From the IMG/VR virus record IMGVR_UViG_3300009506_000005, positions 1-64,000 of that record: a DNA stretch of 64,000 bases; one strand, 5' to 3'. Within the stretch, counting starts at the first letter, position 1; every line of letters starts with the position of its first letter. Source of the stretch: a virus. The notes below the pieces were generated by a model that did no database searches, was not told the DNA's origin, and worked only from the letters and a program-made list of their open reading frames with translations. Both the position numbers and the translations under genes were made by a program. Of the stretch, positions 50,235 to 58,021 are shown one piece after another.

Positions 50235-50448
50235 GAAGAAGACCGCGAAGGGAAAGACCGTTGAGACGCCGAAGACTCCGGCGCGCTGGTTCAACGCCAT
50301 GCAGCGAGACAAGGCGCTCGCGCACGGGAAGGACAACTCGCTCGACGTCTACGAGGTCACGCACGGGAAGCACAAGGCCGGCTTCTTCGTTGGCGACAAG
50401 CTCCCGAAGACGGCTACGGGTTCCACTGTCAAGAAGATCACCGAGTAA
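50221..50448 (+). CDS. Small basic protein, unknown
   Basis: 75 residues. Lysine/threonine-rich start (MAKDKKKTAKGKTVETPKTP), then a short folded part (YEVTHGKHKAGFFVGDKLP). From about here to 55.6 kb codon use appears to shift toward CGC/GCG. Unknown function. Confidence 0.45.
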   Translation: MAKDKKKTAKGKTVETPKTPARWFNAMQRDKALAHGKDNSLDVYEVTHGKHKAGFFVGDKLPKTATGSTVKKITE

Positions 50449-50482
50449 GGTGCTCGGCAAAGGTAAAGAAAAGAGGTAAAGG

Positions 50483-50914
50483 ATGAGACTCGAATTCACG
50501 GGACACAGTGACGACGCCGTCCAGATCGAGCGCTACCGCTCGGGGAATGTGGACGAGGAGCCGGAGACGGACGAGGCTTCGGCAATGGGCGAGGGCGCGT
50601 TCCAAGCGTCCTTCAACGTGCTCGGTCCGGGGAAGGTGTGCGGCGAGTGCGGACACGAGAGCGACGCGGAGACGCTCGCGATCGTCTTCGCCCACTTCCT
50701 CCCGACCGGGTGTTGGTCTTTCTCGATCTCGCCCGTCGAGGAAGACAAGGCGCTTCCCGCGGACTGGAAGGTCACGACGATCCAGGGTCACGGCTACTCG
50801 ACCGCGCTTGTGATCAACTCGGAGCACGCGCTCGGAGTGAGCAGCGGCAAGGGAGGGAAGAAGATCTTCTCGGTGCCGACCCCGAAAAGCGAGGCCGAAG
50901 AGGTGACCGAATGA
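50483..50914 (+). CDS. Unknown protein with one cysteine pair
   Basis: 143 residues behind GAGGTAAAGG. CGECGHESDAETLAIVFAHF contains C-x2-C. Ends EEVTE, where the codons double as the GAGGTGA ribosome-binding site of the next gene. No family recognised. Confidence 0.45.
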   Translation: MRLEFTGHSDDAVQIERYRSGNVDEEPETDEASAMGEGAFQASFNVLGPGKVCGECGHESDAETLAIVFAHFLPTGCWSFSISPVEEDKALPADWKVTTIQGHGYSTALVINSEHALGVSSGKGGKKIFSVPTPKSEAEEVTE

Positions 50915-51363
50915 AGGCCGCCGAATTCCTCCGCTCGTTCAAGTTCCGCGTGACCATTGACGGGCGCTTCGTCGGGATCTCTCGCGTCTCCGAAATCGAA
51001 TATCTGATCGCGCGCAGCGGGAACGGCTACTGCAAACCGATCACGATCGAGTCCGCGCCGAAGGCGGGGACGGGTGGACTCGCGGAGGCGCTCGGCTCTC
51101 GGCCGTGGGCGCGGCGTGACGTGACGCTCACCGAGAGCACGCGAGAGGGCGAGACCGGCCGCGTGATCCGTCTCCGCTCTTGCAAGCTCAAGGGCTACAC
51201 GATCGCGGAGCATGACGCGATGGCGGACGGCGTGGTGATCGATCGCGTGAAGCTCCACCCGAAGCGGATCGATATCGTGGCGGGGCCGGCGAAGTCCTAC
51301 GTGAAGCCGCGGCCCGTCGCGAAGATCGAGCCGGGCCTCCCGCCTTCGGAGGTGTCGCCATGA
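50911..51363 (+). CDS. Unknown protein, weakly tail-tube (gp19)-like
   Basis: 150 residues, ATG overlapping the preceding stop. FKFRVTIDGRFVGISRVSEI at the start and RLRSCKLKGYTIAEHDAMAD then VVIDRVKLHPKRIDIV at the end recall T4 gp19-type tail-tube proteins in strand order. It lies among accessory genes, not tail genes, so this may be chance. Ends in a GAGGTGTCGCC junction with the next gene. Confidence 0.35.
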   Translation: MKAAEFLRSFKFRVTIDGRFVGISRVSEIEYLIARSGNGYCKPITIESAPKAGTGGLAEALGSRPWARRDVTLTESTREGETGRVIRLRSCKLKGYTIAEHDAMADGVVIDRVKLHPKRIDIVAGPAKSYVKPRPVAKIEPGLPPSEVSP

Positions 51364-51656
51364 ACCCGGAGACCAATCGGTTCGAGCAGCTCCGCGAGTC
51401 AACCGAGGAAGAGACGGCGGAGATCAACAAGCGCATGGTGGAGAGCCTCAAGAACTTGGCGAAGGTTGCGTCCGGCTCCTTCCTCTTGCGCCCGGACGGC
51501 TCGCCCGTCCCCGGCCACTGGCCGATCCTTTCGGTGGGAACGAAGGTTGAGATCGAGGGGTACACGTTCCGGGTCGGCTACATCGGGGAGAGCGTGGTTC
51601 TCTTGGAGCCGATCGGGATCGTGGAGATCGGGAAGGGCGAAGAGGTGACGCCGTGA
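51360..51656 (+). CDS. Small protein, unknown
   Basis: 98 residues. Helical start (EQLRESTEEETAEINKRMVE), beta C-terminus (VGTKVEIEGYTFRVGYIGES). Ends EEVTP over a GAGGTGACGCC junction. Unknown. Confidence 0.45.
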   Translation: MNPETNRFEQLRESTEEETAEINKRMVESLKNLAKVASGSFLLRPDGSPVPGHWPILSVGTKVEIEGYTFRVGYIGESVVLLEPIGIVEIGKGEEVTP

Positions 51657-51862
51657 TCGATCACGATTGCAGCGGAGAGGGTTGTCTCGTGTGCGCGTGG
51701 GTCGAAATGTTCAAGTGCATCCGAGACTCCGTCTTCGATTTCGTGGACTGGTTTTTCGAGGCGCTCGGAGGCTCGAACGGTTGCCGGTGTCTCTATGCCG
51801 CGGCGATGGACGAGCGCGCGGAGGGCGTGGACGTGCGGCCGATCGTGGAGGTGCGCGAGTGA
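51653..51862 (+). CDS. Small cysteine-containing protein
   Basis: 69 residues from GTG 51653. DCSGEGCLVC near the start and CRCLY later could bind a metal; aromatic middle (FDFVDWFFEALGG). Unknown. Confidence 0.4.
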   Translation: MIDHDCSGEGCLVCAWVEMFKCIRDSVFDFVDWFFEALGGSNGCRCLYAAAMDERAEGVDVRPIVEVRE

Positions 51863-52230
51863 GCGGCGTTCACATCGAAGAGGCGCGCCCGGTGCGCTCG
51901 TGGGGATCGCGCATGGTCTACCGCGTCTCGTGGTCTTGCTCTTGGTGCGAGAGGCCGGTTGAGATCGAACTCGACACGGAGATCGGATCGCGCGAAGCCT
52001 ACCGCCGGGCGGAGGCCGTCAAGGATCTCCCGTGCCTCTTCTGTCTCGTTGGCGTTCCCCATCGGACCTACTCGGAGACCGAGGGAGGCGAGACGGTTTG
52101 CACGGAGCACCGCGCCGCGCCGCTCGTGACCGTCGAGGAGTCCTACCTCGAAGCGCTCGAAGAGTACCAGCGGAGCAAGGGAGAGAGCGGCGGCGTGCTC
52201 ACCTTGCGAGACGAAGGGGGGATCGAGTGA
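51859..52230 (+). CDS. Zinc-motif protein, unknown
   Basis: 123 residues from GTG 51859, placed behind GAGGTGCGCGA. CSWCERPVEIEL and LPCLFCLVGVPHR give two C-x2-C pairs of a zinc ribbon. Unknown. Confidence 0.45.
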   Translation: MSGVHIEEARPVRSWGSRMVYRVSWSCSWCERPVEIELDTEIGSREAYRRAEAVKDLPCLFCLVGVPHRTYSETEGGETVCTEHRAAPLVTVEESYLEALEEYQRSKGESGGVLTLRDEGGIE

Positions 52231-53345
52231 GCGCACGCGAGCCGGCCTTTGACGCGGGAGCAACCGCGGCCGATTACGCGCGAGCTGCTCACGCTTTGAT
52301 CCGTGGTCACTTCACGACGCGCGAGGCTTGGGTCGAGATGCTGGACAAGGTGAGCGGCCCGGAGATTTCCGCGGACGTGGACGCCATGCTTCGCGAGTGC
52401 CTCGATCGGTTCGGCTACGTTCCCACGCTGGCGGCCCTCGTTCGCGAGAGCGCGAAGAGGGAGGCGGCGAGGAACCATCCGACCGTCAAGGACTTCGCCC
52501 CCTCGGATCTCAAGGCCCTCTACCCCGCGAAGGTGATCGAGGTGGAAGCCTACGAGATCGGAGCGGCGCAGATCAACGCACCGCGGATCGCCTACGAGAT
52601 CCCGTCCAGCATTGCGGATCGCGTCTCCGGCCCGTTGACGGGATGGGCCGACCCGCTCTACCAGTGTTACGCGCCGGACGTCCAGATCCCGATGGCGGGG
52701 GACGCGGTGTTGATCTCGTTCGTTGAGGGCCTCTCATACGGACGCGCGATCTGGCACCTCGGGCTGCCGGTCTCCGTATCGAGCGCGCTCACGAAGGACA
52801 TGATCGAGCAAGCGATCGAGGACTTCCAACAAGTCCCCCCGCCGGCCGGTGGCGATCGCTACTCCGAGGCCATGCTCCGAAGAGAGGCGAAGCGGTTCTC
52901 CGATCGCGCGCTCAAGGACTACACGGACGATATCGCGAGCATGACGATCGCGGTCAACGGCGTTCCGCATCCAGCTCTCGCCGGCTCCGGCTCGGACGCC
53001 AACTACGCGACGGCGAAGGCGCAGCTCGATCAGTTCGAGAACAATTTCTACGAGTGGGCAATGGGGAGAGAGACCTCCGCTATCGCGAAACAAGTGGACG
53101 CGGAGATCATGGCGCACTATGAGGGCGACGCCTCGCGCGTGACCGCGCAAGAGGTCGCGGACTCGATCTCAAAGGTTCCCGGGGTTGCGGCTGTGGTGAC
53201 GCCGGATGGCGGCGAGGTGAGGGTGAGCAGCTCGAAGGAAGAGGCGAGGACGGAGATCGAGATCATGGCGCGCGCGGTGTGCGAGGACATCGATTCCTCG
53301 GAGGTTGGCCGCGAGTGGGACGCGGCGAAGAAAGGGGGCGCATGA
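52227..53345 (+). CDS. Unknown 372-residue protein
   Basis: GTG 52227 overlaps the preceding TGA. Helical N-terminus (YARAAHALIRGHFTTREAWV), central mixed region (LYPAKVIEVEAYEIGAAQIN), C-terminal helices with EVADSISKVPGVAAVVTPDG. No signal, no membrane segment, no catalytic motif identified. Largest gene of the 50-55 kb block. Confidence 0.5.
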   Translation: MSAREPAFDAGATAADYARAAHALIRGHFTTREAWVEMLDKVSGPEISADVDAMLRECLDRFGYVPTLAALVRESAKREAARNHPTVKDFAPSDLKALYPAKVIEVEAYEIGAAQINAPRIAYEIPSSIADRVSGPLTGWADPLYQCYAPDVQIPMAGDAVLISFVEGLSYGRAIWHLGLPVSVSSALTKDMIEQAIEDFQQVPPPAGGDRYSEAMLRREAKRFSDRALKDYTDDIASMTIAVNGVPHPALAGSGSDANYATAKAQLDQFENNFYEWAMGRETSAIAKQVDAEIMAHYEGDASRVTAQEVADSISKVPGVAAVVTPDGGEVRVSSSKEEARTEIEIMARAVCEDIDSSEVGREWDAAKKGGA

Positions 53346-53560
53346 TGGCGAAGCTCGACTTCTCGCTACCGATCGAGATCGTCGTCTCCGCGGAGGTTCC
53401 CGAGGACGGGATCTATCTCGCGAGCGGGTTGAAGTTCGAGCCGAACCCGGAGGGGCCGGACACTCCGCCAGCGTTCGAGGTGCGGACCGAGGGCGAGCGC
53501 GTCGAGCTGATCAGCCGTGGCCGCGTGCGCTTCACTGGCGCGGCGAAGGTGAAGCTATGA
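53342..53560 (+). CDS. Small beta-rich protein
   Basis: 72 residues; ATG 53342 or 53345. LPIEIVVSAEVPEDGIYLAS and FEVRTEGERVELISRGRVRF alternate as a beta sandwich or barrel. Unknown; overlaps the YkgJ-like gene. Confidence 0.45.
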   Translation: MMAKLDFSLPIEIVVSAEVPEDGIYLASGLKFEPNPEGPDTPPAFEVRTEGERVELISRGRVRFTGAAKVKL

Positions 53561-54108
53561 AGATGGCGATCCCCGAGCCGGGCCACTTCACGGCCAAGCA
53601 ACGCGAGCGCCGCCTCGACGGTTGCCGCCGGTGCGGGTTGTGTTGTGTCCTCTTCGCGATCTCGAAGTGCTCACGCGCCGACCGGGATCGACTCGGCCCG
53701 GAGTTCTTCGTCGAGCGCGAGGACGGCGGGATCGAGTTGCGGAGCGCGCCGCGTTCGTTCGTCCCGTCCGAGGTAGGCGGGACCGCTTGCGTCTTCTTGG
53801 AGTTCGACGGGGAGCGCGCGCGCTGCGCGGTCAACGAAGAGAAGCCGGGACTCTGCGCGCGTTGGAGTTGCGGCAAGCCGCAAGCCGCGGCGCTGATCGA
53901 TTGGGCGCTCGCGAACCGTCTCGGCCGCCTCTCCGCGGAGGCCGAGCGCACGCACGATCTAACGTGCCGATGGATCGACGCATGGGAAGAAGACCGGCGG
54001 AGCCGGACGCCAGCTCGACACGAGCGAGAGCGCCAGCTATGCGCGGATCTTTGGGAGAGCTATCGCGCGTTGCCGGGACATCCCGAGCACGCGGAAGGGA
54101 GAGCATGA
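53557..54108 (+). CDS. YkgJ-like metal-cluster protein
   Basis: 183 residues. CRRCGLCC near residue 23, then CSRADR, TACVFLEFDGERARCAVNEE and PGLCARWSCG follow the CxxCxxCC (YkgJ/UPF0153) family, which binds zinc or iron-sulfur. C-terminal 60 residues are an extra helical part. Role unknown. Confidence 0.7.
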   Translation: MKMAIPEPGHFTAKQRERRLDGCRRCGLCCVLFAISKCSRADRDRLGPEFFVEREDGGIELRSAPRSFVPSEVGGTACVFLEFDGERARCAVNEEKPGLCARWSCGKPQAAALIDWALANRLGRLSAEAERTHDLTCRWIDAWEEDRRSRTPARHERERQLCADLWESYRALPGHPEHAEGRA

Positions 54109-54524
54109 TGGGCGAGTCAAGTTTCTCGGTTGAGATTTTCGACAAGGACGGGAACTACCGGAGGACGCTCCGGGTCGTCATGGCCGGCGCGGTGATCTAC
54201 GTCTTCGCGGACGGGGACAACGATCGCGAGCTGGCGCGCGGAGAGTTGAAGGCCGCCGGGTTCGTGAAGTGGGAGCACCAAAACGGGATCTACAATTCCG
54301 AGGTTCAGACGATCGAAGAGGCGGCCCTCGCGTTCGATCCCGAGGCGGAGCCGGAGGTCACCGAGGAAGAGCCGAAGCCTTCGACGATCCGCGAGACCGG
54401 CTACACGCTCGAAGACATGGCCGCCGCGTGGAGCGCTGGCCGCGCGAACTTCAAGAGCTACGGCGAGGCGACGGGAGACGCGCCGGACTTCCTATCGTGG
54501 ATCAAGGAGCGCAACGACGGATGA
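54105..54524 (+). CDS. Unknown protein
   Basis: 139 residues, ATG 54105 or 54108. Beta start (FSVEIFDKDGNYRRTLRVVM), acidic linker, helical end (LEDMAAAWSAGRANFKSYGE). No family recognised. Confidence 0.45.
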   Translation: MMGESSFSVEIFDKDGNYRRTLRVVMAGAVIYVFADGDNDRELARGELKAAGFVKWEHQNGIYNSEVQTIEEAALAFDPEAEPEVTEEEPKPSTIRETGYTLEDMAAAWSAGRANFKSYGEATGDAPDFLSWIKERNDG

Positions 54525-54733
54525 GCCGCGCTCGTGATCACCTCGCCGGTCCCTTCGTTGTGGACCGTGCCGCGCTCGACTTCTTGACGCCGGAGAGCGT
54601 CCGGTCTATTATGGCCGTCCGGGGGAAAAGGCCCCCGCAAGGTGAAGAACAAGAGGAGCCGCGCAAGGCTCCAACGCTGCGAGCTTCGATCGCTGATCAG
54701 CTCGCGGCCAAGGTAAAGAGAGGGGAACCATGA
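54521..54733 (+). CDS. Small protein, unknown, with internal promoter
   Basis: 70 residues, ATGA overlap. ALDFLTPESVRSIMAVRGKR is encoded over a near-consensus promoter (54584-54612), then a basic tail. Unknown. Confidence 0.4.
   Translation: MSRARDHLAGPFVVDRAALDFLTPESVRSIMAVRGKRPPQGEEQEEPRKAPTLRASIADQLAAKVKRGEP
54584..54612 (+). promoter_or_regulatory. Near-consensus promoter inside a small gene, with 5' hairpin
   Basis: TTGACG (54584-54589), 17-base spacer, TATTAT (54607-54612). Predicted start about 54619, where CGGGGG (54620-54625) and CCCCCG (54632-54637) form a six-pair hairpin at the very 5' end. Would transcribe the genes from 54730. Confidence 0.6.
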
Positions 54734-55161
54734 ACGAGTCGAGAGTGGAGGACGCGGCGCAAGTGATCCGCGATTTGCGCCGCGAGTTGAGGGAGGCGAG
54801 GAAGGTGATCAAGCTACAGGGCGAGATCACGGATAACCTCCGATCTTCCTCGATTGTGCGCGCGGAGTGTGAACTCTTCCGCGAGCTGCTACGCGCGCTC
54901 GTGGATGAGTGCTCGCCAAAGAGGATACCGGGGGACAAGAAGTTCCACGGGACCAAGGCACCGTCGAAGCACTTGCTCGAACTAGCGCGCAAGCAGATCG
55001 GCCAGCCGCTAGAGAAAGTAGACGCGGGAATCCCGGTCCAGTGTTCCGATTGTGGGCGCGAGGGGTTCGTCCGCTTCCGTCCCGACTTGCTACAGATCCC
55101 ACAACTTGCGGAGGGGCCGTTCGTCACCATCGAAGAGCTGGATCGAGAGGTGACGCCGTGA
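54730..55161 (+). CDS. Coiled-coil protein with cysteine pair
   Basis: 143 residues behind AGGTAAAGAGAGGGG. Helical N-terminus (VIRDLRRELREARKVIKLQG) then CSDCGREGFVRFRPDLLQIP. Ends DREVTP over the GAGGTGACGCC junction. Unknown. Confidence 0.45.
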   Translation: MNESRVEDAAQVIRDLRRELREARKVIKLQGEITDNLRSSSIVRAECELFRELLRALVDECSPKRIPGDKKFHGTKAPSKHLLELARKQIGQPLEKVDAGIPVQCSDCGREGFVRFRPDLLQIPQLAEGPFVTIEELDREVTP

Positions 55162-55565
55162 GCGCGCGCGTAGAGATCACCGAGAGACTCGGGGCGCTGC
55201 GCGCGGTGGCGCTCGACGCGACGCCCGGACCGTGGACGATTTCCTCGGACGGGAACGGGAATGTCTCCGGCGTGATGCCGGAGCCGGAGGTTCTACACGA
55301 CGGGGAGATCTTCTTCGCGCACAACCGAGAGCGCGAGAACTTCGAGGCGGACGCGGAGTTCATCGCGGCGCTCGATCCGCCAACGGTGATCGGCTTACTC
55401 GACGCGCTCGACGAAGTGATCGCAGCGCTTCACCCGGAAGAGGGATCGAAGTCAGTGGGTCACGCTTCGTTGATCTCGGTCGGCAAGGCGCGCCACGCTC
55501 TCGCGATTCACGGGATCGCCTTCATGGACGGTCTACCGCCGGATCCGGAAGAGGTGACGCCATGA
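55158..55565 (+). CDS. Ead-like accessory protein
   Basis: 135 residues from GTG 55158. RVEITERLGALRAVALDATP then AEFIAALDPPTVIGLLDALD is the pattern of Ead/Ea22-type phage accessory proteins. The same two segments begin the next, much larger protein, so the genes are paralogous there. Ends EEVTP. Function unknown. Confidence 0.6.
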   Translation: MSARVEITERLGALRAVALDATPGPWTISSDGNGNVSGVMPEPEVLHDGEIFFAHNRERENFEADAEFIAALDPPTVIGLLDALDEVIAALHPEEGSKSVGHASLISVGKARHALAIHGIAFMDGLPPDPEEVTP

Positions 55566-58021
55566 GCGAGCGAATTCCTATCACCGAGAGGCTCCACGCC
55601 TTGCGCGCCGTCGCCATCGGCGCGAACGCCGGCATAGTGTGGGAAACATTCCTCGCGGACAAGGAAGTCTTCCGCGTCGTGACGGAAGAGATCTCCCACC
55701 ATCCGAGCGTGACTGTCGCGGAGTGCAAATGGGGCAGTTCACCGAAGGAGAATGCGCGGCACATTGCCACGTTCGATCCCCCCACCTGCATCGAACTGCT
55801 CGACCTGATCATATCGTTGCAGCGGCGCATAGAGGATCCGGACACGGAGCTTTGTGACAAGAAGGCGCCTGAGTACGAGGTGGTCACTCTCGATGATCGT
55901 CTTGAATCCGCCATCGGGCATCTCTCGTCGCATCTCGGGGTCATCAACGTAGACCTCGCCGCGCTGATCGATGCGGCAATCGCCGAGCTCGTTCGCCAGC
56001 GTGAGCGCGGTGATGCCCTCGTCCTCACCGTGGAGATCCTGTCCAAGGCCGTCGAGTCCGCGCGATCGGAGTTTGTGAAGAGCGCCTCCGAGGGTGCTGC
56101 GATTCGTAAGCTCATGGACAAGGTCGGCGAGCTGGAGTCCGAACTGGATTCCGCCAAGGATCCCATCCCAATGGACAACGCCGAGCGCGAGATCAGGCGA
56201 GCGCGCGAGCAGCGGGACAGCATCTCCGATCAGTACGCACGCCTCTTGGCCGAGCTCAACCCGGGGCGCGAGGACCCGATCCTGGTTGTGAAGAAGCTCA
56301 AGGAGGCGTCCTCCGGTCCGGGCGAGAAGCAGCTTGAGCACATGAAGGACAAGGCGCGCATTCAGGCGAGTTCCCTCCAGCGCTTCAAGCGGGACGTCAC
56401 TGCCGAGCTCGGGCTTGGGGAGGACGCCAGCGTGCCCGTCATCCTCTCCGCGATCGGCCGACTCGATGGAGATGGTGGTGCCGCGGCAAAGCTCTACTCC
56501 GAGCTGTGCGAGCGCATCAAGCGGTCCCACAAGGAGAACGGCGGCCGCGAGGACGAGGGCTTCTTCTCGTTCGTCGACCGCATCTGTGGCGAACTCACAC
56601 TCACAAACGAGACCCTGGGGCGTGTGCGGCGGGAGAGGGACACAGCCCGGGCGAGGCGAGACGAGCTGCGCTCTCAGCTCATCAACTCCAAGGCCGAGCG
56701 AGGCGCCGAGGCCGAGGCTCTCCGGGTCGCGTTTGAGCAGATGTCCGAGCGCAGCGACCTGGACAACATCTCCGTCTGCGATGAGATCGTGGCCGTCCTG
56801 GAGCGCGTGGACGCCGAGGAGTCCCTGGCCTACATGGAGAGGCTCAAGTCGATGGGAGCGCAGCGGGACAGTGCCATGTCAGCTCTGGAGGAGTTGGAAG
56901 CCACGGTCAGTCTCATCGGGGACATGATCCAGCGGTATCAGGAGCACGGCATCCCCTCGCCGGCGAAGCTCGTCTCGCAGCTGGCCGAGGTCATGGAGAA
57001 CCCCGAGGAGGGCCCGCCTCTGGACCACGACGCGATGAAGCCAGAGAAGATGCTGGCTGCGGACCTCAACGAGGAGATCGCCGTCGCGGACTTCCTGCGC
57101 CGGAAGGTGGACGCCTTCGGCCGCTGGTTCAAGGCGAACTGCGTGATGACAAAGACAGACGAGAACGGCACGCTGGAGCTGGACGGCATCGCCCCGGGTG
57201 CGGAGCCGGCCGAGGAGTTCGAGCGCCTGCTCTCGGACAACGAGTACTTCGGAGAGGAGCCGCGCAGTGGATACTGGAAGTGCAACAACTGCGGCGACAT
57301 CCAGGACAAGGAAGAGGAGGTCAAGTGCTGGGCCTGCGGCAAGGGAGAGATGATCTATCACGAGGGCGTACCAGGCCACACCGAGAATCCCGATGTCCTG
57401 TACGACAAGTGGATCAAGGACATCATGTCCCAGACCGCAGAGCCCACACCCCATGATGTCTTTGCCTACGCCTTGGGCGCGAACGGATGGGTCGCTGTTG
57501 AGGAGGAGGATGGGAAGTGGTTCTGGGTTCTCGATGAGACCGGGTTCCCAGGGTTCAAGGGGCGTGTGCAAGCCTCGGACGCGGATGTCTTGGACGCCCT
57601 GGACAGGGACGACTACGAACACATGGTCAAGCTCCTCGGCGGAGGATGGAGCGAGGAGGCGCGCCAGTCGATTACCAAGAACATCATCGATCCCGCCAGT
57701 GATGTCTGGGAGCAGTTCGAGAAGTGGGCAGATCCCACCCGCGCCGGCGTCCGTCCCCAGCTCATCGGCGAGCCCAAGGAATGGGAGTGCGTGTACTGCT
57801 CAACCATCAACCAAGGGCGCTTCTCTTGCCGAGTGTGCGGCTCAGGCATGGGCTTCGAGGCGGCCGTTGCCACCAAGGCGAACCGCTGCGGTGACTGTGC
57901 CCTCTTCGATGGCGGTGGTCCGGATGACCGCTACGAGGAGTGTGTGGAGGGCCACGCCGAGGACATCACCGCGGACTCGCCGGCCTGCGATGAGTTCGAG
58001 GAGAGGGAGGTGGAGGAGTGA
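55562..58021 (+). CDS. Ead-like fusion: coiled coil with zinc fingers
   Basis: 819 residues. Residues 1-85 repeat the Ead-like pattern (RIPITERLHALRAVAIGANA; IATFDPPTCIELLDLI). Residues about 130-520 are mostly coiled coil. Then three zinc-type sites: WKCNNCGDI ... KCWACGKG (about 570-595), WECVYCSTINQGRFSCRVCG (about 740-760), which has the exact W-x-C-x2-C-x3-N-x6-C-x2-C spacing of RanBP2-type fingers, and CGDCALF (about 775). Possibly a scaffold recruiting protein or RNA. Codon use returns to that of the main genome after the N-terminus. Confidence 0.55.
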   Translation: MSERIPITERLHALRAVAIGANAGIVWETFLADKEVFRVVTEEISHHPSVTVAECKWGSSPKENARHIATFDPPTCIELLDLIISLQRRIEDPDTELCDKKAPEYEVVTLDDRLESAIGHLSSHLGVINVDLAALIDAAIAELVRQRERGDALVLTVEILSKAVESARSEFVKSASEGAAIRKLMDKVGELESELDSAKDPIPMDNAEREIRRAREQRDSISDQYARLLAELNPGREDPILVVKKLKEASSGPGEKQLEHMKDKARIQASSLQRFKRDVTAELGLGEDASVPVILSAIGRLDGDGGAAAKLYSELCERIKRSHKENGGREDEGFFSFVDRICGELTLTNETLGRVRRERDTARARRDELRSQLINSKAERGAEAEALRVAFEQMSERSDLDNISVCDEIVAVLERVDAEESLAYMERLKSMGAQRDSAMSALEELEATVSLIGDMIQRYQEHGIPSPAKLVSQLAEVMENPEEGPPLDHDAMKPEKMLAADLNEEIAVADFLRRKVDAFGRWFKANCVMTKTDENGTLELDGIAPGAEPAEEFERLLSDNEYFGEEPRSGYWKCNNCGDIQDKEEEVKCWACGKGEMIYHEGVPGHTENPDVLYDKWIKDIMSQTAEPTPHDVFAYALGANGWVAVEEEDGKWFWVLDETGFPGFKGRVQASDADVLDALDRDDYEHMVKLLGGGWSEEARQSITKNIIDPASDVWEQFEKWADPTRAGVRPQLIGEPKEWECVYCSTINQGRFSCRVCGSGMGFEAAVATKANRCGDCALFDGGGPDDRYEECVEGHAEDITADSPACDEFEEREVEE

